From NCBI GenBank assembly GCA_937923355.1, contig CALAIO010000017.1:1-7184 (forward strand): 7,184 nucleotides of DNA, in the 5' to 3' direction. Both the position numbers and the translations under genes were made by a program. Each line of letters opens with the position of its first letter. Within the stretch, counting starts at the first letter, position 1. Under the pieces are notes generated by a model. It did not search any database and had not been told where the DNA came from. It saw only the letters and a list, made by a program, of their open reading frames with translations. Of this stretch, positions 5,078 through 7,184 are shown in pieces. The stretch comes from an uncultured Rhizobiaceae group bacterium (lineage in GTDB: Bacteria; Pseudomonadota; Alphaproteobacteria; Rhizobiales; Rhizobiaceae).

Positions 5078-5416
5078 TTAAACAAAACCCTTCGCATCAT
5101 CCCCAAACCCCACAACCATCTCATTCCCCTGCACAAACACAGGCCGTTTCAGCAAAGTCTCATACTCCCCTATCAGCTCTACTGCCTTTGCATCATCAAC
5201 ACCCGCCTTCTGTCCCTCGTCCAGATTGCGCCAGGTGGTGGAGCGGCGGTTTAGGGCTTTTTCCCAGCCCAGGGTTTCAACGATTTGGGTTATGAGTTCT
5301 TTTGTCAGGCCGTCGGCTCTGACATCGTGATTTTTAAACTCGATGCCTTCTGCTTGCAGCCATTTGATCGCTTTTTTGCAGGTGTCGCAGTTTTTGAGTG
5401 TGTAGACCGTCAGCAT
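5078..5416 (-). CDS. ArsC/YffB-like (Spx-type) thioredoxin-fold reductase
   Basis: A 112-residue protein of the ArsC/Spx/YffB family, glutaredoxin-like in fold and cytoplasmic. The N-terminal strand MLTVYTLKNC leads to a CDTC motif (C10-x2-C13) with KKA after it. NRRSTTWRNLD (57-67) and KRPV (90-93) are family signatures; the length fits the short YffB type better than the roughly 140-residue plasmid arsenate reductases. It is a putative thiol reductase; arsenate reduction is unproven and there is no ars regulator or pump nearby. The ATG at 5416 is chosen because it opens the first strand of the fold and has AGGA at 5425-5428. A GTG at 5452 would add 12 residues and overlap eipB. The eipB stop lies 10 bases upstream and overlaps that AGGA, so the pair is probably one operon with coupled translation. 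Confidence 0.87.
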   Translation of the reverse strand: MLTVYTLKNCDTCKKAIKWLQAEGIEFKNHDVRADGLTKELITQIVETLGWEKALNRRSTTWRNLDEGQKAGVDDAKAVELIGEYETLLKRPVFVQGNEMVVGFGDDAKGFV

Positions 5417-5424
5417 GAGCGTAA

Positions 5425-5428
5425 TCCT
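5425..5428 (-). promoter_or_regulatory. Ribosome binding site that decides the ArsC-like start
   Basis: AGGA on the minus strand, eight bases before the ATG at 5416. Its first bases are part of the eipB TAG stop (5427-5429), so a ribosome finishing eipB ends on this site. This favours the 5416 start over the GTG at 5452. Confidence 0.5.
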
Positions 5429-6257
5429 AGTTTTCAAGCTTACAGGATGCACTGTCGAAATATTCTACTTCGGTCAGGGCTGCCTGAAGTTCATAGTCGG
5501 GATATTTCATTTTTAACTGTCGCGTCAGGCCATCGCCGTATAGCAGGAAGGATGCCTCATAGATTGGTAGTCCTTCGCCAGTATTATCCTGCTTTGGTTC
5601 GAAATAGCTCATGGTAACAGGCCAGGCTTTTCTTTCATCAAAGGCCTTCAACACTCCAGGGTCTTCGCCCTCCAGTGGCGTTTCGATGACCTTGGCTTTT
5701 CCGATGACAGAAGCTGAACTGAGCATTTTGTCAGCGTCCCCTGAGCCATCAAATACATTATGGGTCAAAAACTGATCACCCTTGGCAGCCGAATTTAAAA
5801 TATCGACCAGATGAGACGTGGTAAAAATGCCCTCGCCCAGATTTAATTCGCGTGGCTCCTCACCCTTCAGATTGACGATCACGCCGTCACTGTTGACGCT
5901 CGCATTGCCCGAGATTTTTTGATCCGCCTGATCGTTTACAAAGCTTTTGGTCTCAAAGGAAAACTCCTTACCGTCCGGGCTTTCATAAGTTGCGGTCTGT
6001 TGATCTGTTGTGAAGTCATCGCGGCCTGTCGTTATGGTGGTGACGAAACGATAGCGAATCGAGATGCCGTCGCATTCATTGCCCTGCACTTCATAAACAA
6101 TCCGCCCTTTCATGCCCTTGATGCCTGAGCGCTCTTCTGCATTTTCCAGTGTCACATCATAAATTGCGCGATGCGGCTTTAAAACTTCAAATCCTGCAGC
6201 AAATCCAAGCGAAGTCGTGGATAAGAGAACAGACAGGCTGGCAACAAGTATTTTCAT
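5427..6257 (-). CDS. eipB: EipB-family (DUF1849) periplasmic cell-envelope integrity protein
   Basis: A 276-residue secreted protein. Residues 1-21 are a typical signal peptide: Lys2, a hydrophobic core, and an AXA-like end around GFAAG. The mature part opens with HRAIYDVTLE (29-38), characteristic of DUF1849/EipB, and is rich in beta strand. Two cysteines remain, C62 and C272, near the two ends. In Brucella EipB two conserved cysteines in comparable places form a disulfide and the protein folds as a beta spiral (established knowledge). Brucella EipB is needed for envelope integrity under stress and is of very similar length. The expected role here is the same, in the periplasm. The ATG at 6257 is fixed by the signal peptide, although the Shine-Dalgarno is weak. 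The gene is divergent from the phosphodiesterase across 75 bases and is followed at 10 bases by the ArsC-like gene, probably in one operon. Confidence 0.88.
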   Translation of the reverse strand: MKILVASLSVLLSTTSLGFAAGFEVLKPHRAIYDVTLENAEERSGIKGMKGRIVYEVQGNECDGISIRYRFVTTITTGRDDFTTDQQTATYESPDGKEFSFETKSFVNDQADQKISGNASVNSDGVIVNLKGEEPRELNLGEGIFTTSHLVDILNSAAKGDQFLTHNVFDGSGDADKMLSSASVIGKAKVIETPLEGEDPGVLKAFDERKAWPVTMSYFEPKQDNTGEGLPIYEASFLLYGDGLTRQLKMKYPDYELQAALTEVEYFDSASCKLEN

Positions 6258-6293
6258 GTGGCGTGACTTTCACAAATGCTTAAGATGAGTCTA

Positions 6294-6310
6294 AGGGTAC
6301 AGCATACCCT
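6294..6310. promoter_or_regulatory. Dyad in the divergent eipB / phosphodiesterase intergenic region
   Basis: AGGGTA (6294-6299) and TACCCT (6305-6310) form a perfect 6-base inverted repeat with a 5-base centre, midway between the two divergent start codons. Its position suits an operator shared by both promoters. No clear -35/-10 pairs were recognised in the 75-base gap. Confidence 0.25.
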
Positions 6311-6332
6311 GAACCAGACATGAGGCAACTCC

Positions 6333-7067
6333 ATGGCGTTGGAATTTAAAAATAAAAGTGAACATGACCTTCAATGGATGGTTGATCGTGCAATCGCTCA
6401 TCGCGGCCTTCATGATGTCAGCAAGGGCATTTATGAAAATACCCTCTCTGCGGCACGGGCTGCGGTTAAAGGCGGCTATAACATCGAGCTTGATATTCAG
6501 CCATCATCAGACATGGTTCCGATGGTCTTTCATGACTATGAATTGGAGCGGCTGACAAGCGAAAGTGGCGACACTCGCACTGTTGCTGCCCATACGCTTA
6601 CCAAGATATTTATCAAGGATACGAAAGACAAAATCCCAACCCTTGAAGAGTTTTTAAATATCATCGACGGCAAGGTGGGGCTGGTGATTGAGCTTAAGGG
6701 GCGAAAGAATGAGGATGAAGGCTTTGTTGCGGCCATCGCTGATTTGCTTTCAACCTATAAGGGCGATGCAGCGATTATGTCTTTTCACCATCATATCCTG
6801 AGAGATGCACGCAAGATTGCCCCTTACCTACCGCTTGGGCTTACAGCAGAAGGCGATGAACGCAGCTATAAAAGACACAAGCGCATTGCAGAAGAATGCA
6901 ATGTGGATTTCATCTCCTATTATGTAAAAGAGCTTGGTTGCAAATTTGTTCAGGAGTTTACCCAAACAGGTCGCAAATCCATTAGCTGGACTGTTCGCAG
7001 CAAGGAAGATCAGGCTTATAGCGATAAATTTGTCGATCAGGTTACATTTGAGGGCTTCAAGCCTTGA
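6333..7067 (+). CDS. Glycerophosphodiester phosphodiesterase (GDPD family)
   Basis: A 244-residue TIM-barrel phosphodiesterase that hydrolyses glycerophosphodiesters, such as glycerophosphocholine or glycerophosphoethanolamine, to glycerol-3-phosphate and an alcohol, recycling phospholipid head groups. The catalytic and metal-binding residues are all visible: HRG (23-25), EN (35-36), ELD (52-54) with E52 and D54, HD (67-68), and the ELK strand (120-122). The C-terminal barrel has SWTVR (218-222) and TFEGF. There is no signal peptide, so it is cytoplasmic and resembles UgpQ-type enzymes more than periplasmic GlpQ; the length agrees. The ATG at 6333 has TGAGG at 6321-6325, seven bases upstream. 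It diverges from eipB and is followed after 31 bases by a probable acyltransferase gene on the same strand. Substrate preference cannot be told. Confidence 0.93.
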   Translation: MALEFKNKSEHDLQWMVDRAIAHRGLHDVSKGIYENTLSAARAAVKGGYNIELDIQPSSDMVPMVFHDYELERLTSESGDTRTVAAHTLTKIFIKDTKDKIPTLEEFLNIIDGKVGLVIELKGRKNEDEGFVAAIADLLSTYKGDAAIMSFHHHILRDARKIAPYLPLGLTAEGDERSYKRHKRIAEECNVDFISYYVKELGCKFVQEFTQTGRKSISWTVRSKEDQAYSDKFVDQVTFEGFKP

Positions 7068-7098
7068 ACCTTGGTGAAGAGAACCAATTTATCACTGC

Positions 7099-7184
7099 AT
7101 GAGTGACAGCTTTCAAATACGCATTATCAACTCCCTGAAGGATATTGACGCAGACGCGTGGAATGCCTTGCAACCAAGCGAGTG
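7099..7184 (+). CDS. Start of a probable GNAT-type acyltransferase (DUF482-like), cut by the window end
   Basis: Twenty-eight codons from an ATG at 7099 run open to the end of the window: MSDSFQIRIINSLKDIDADA then WNALQPSE. The pattern of a short strand followed by IDADAWNAL resembles the beginning of DUF482/COG3146 GNAT-like proteins, which often start with an I-x-A-x-x-W-(D/N)-A-L segment and sit next to phosphodiesterase genes in Rhizobiales (knowledge of the family; the match is short). The ribosome site is weak. The 31-base gap suggests co-transcription with the phosphodiesterase. Too little is visible for a firm call. Confidence 0.5.
   Translation, partial: MSDSFQIRIINSLKDIDADAWNALQPSE

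Noticed and set aside
5417..5452. GTG start at 5452 for the ArsC-like protein
   Set aside because: It would overlap the eipB end and add 12 residues before the first strand of the thioredoxin fold; the ATG at 5416 has an AGGA site.

Overview
The window looks like part of an alphaproteobacterial chromosome, most likely Hyphomicrobiales (Rhizobiales). The main reasons are an EipB/DUF1849-type periplasmic protein, a DUF924 gene following a DinB polymerase, and alphaproteobacterial-style palindromic intergenic repeats. The taxonomic call is an inference from gene content and similarity of sequence style.

Layout. 1-1321 (+): the C-terminal two thirds of dinB (DNA polymerase IV) overlaps a DUF924 gene. 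1379-4803 (-): a visibly AT-rich block. Read in the direction of transcription it holds two paralogous coiled-coil genes, each with its own similar upstream region, then a GT4-type glycosyltransferase joined to the second coil gene by an ATGA overlap, then a zinc-ribbon SAM methyltransferase. 4804-5077: no gene; it carries an inverted pair of palindromic repeats and a possible terminator hairpin. 5078-6257 (-): eipB followed by a small ArsC/YffB-like thioredoxin-fold gene. 6333-7184 (+), divergent from eipB: a cytoplasmic glycerophosphodiester phosphodiesterase and the first 28 codons of a probable GNAT-type acyltransferase (DUF482-like).

How it fits together. The flanks are ordinary genes for DNA repair, envelope integrity and phospholipid turnover. 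The centre has the character of an acquired glycan-modification cassette. A hand count gives 16 G+C in 60 bases at 3541-3600, against 34 in 60 at 301-360. Its most unusual part is the tandem duplication of a coiled-coil gene. The copies share a nearly invariant C-terminal tail and a similar upstream region with a perfect palindrome in the same place. They differ in their coil bodies, and one body has been lengthened by an in-register 42-residue (six-heptad) repeat. The role of the coil proteins is unknown to me. Their tight coupling to the glycosyltransferase suggests they partner or position it, which is inference only.
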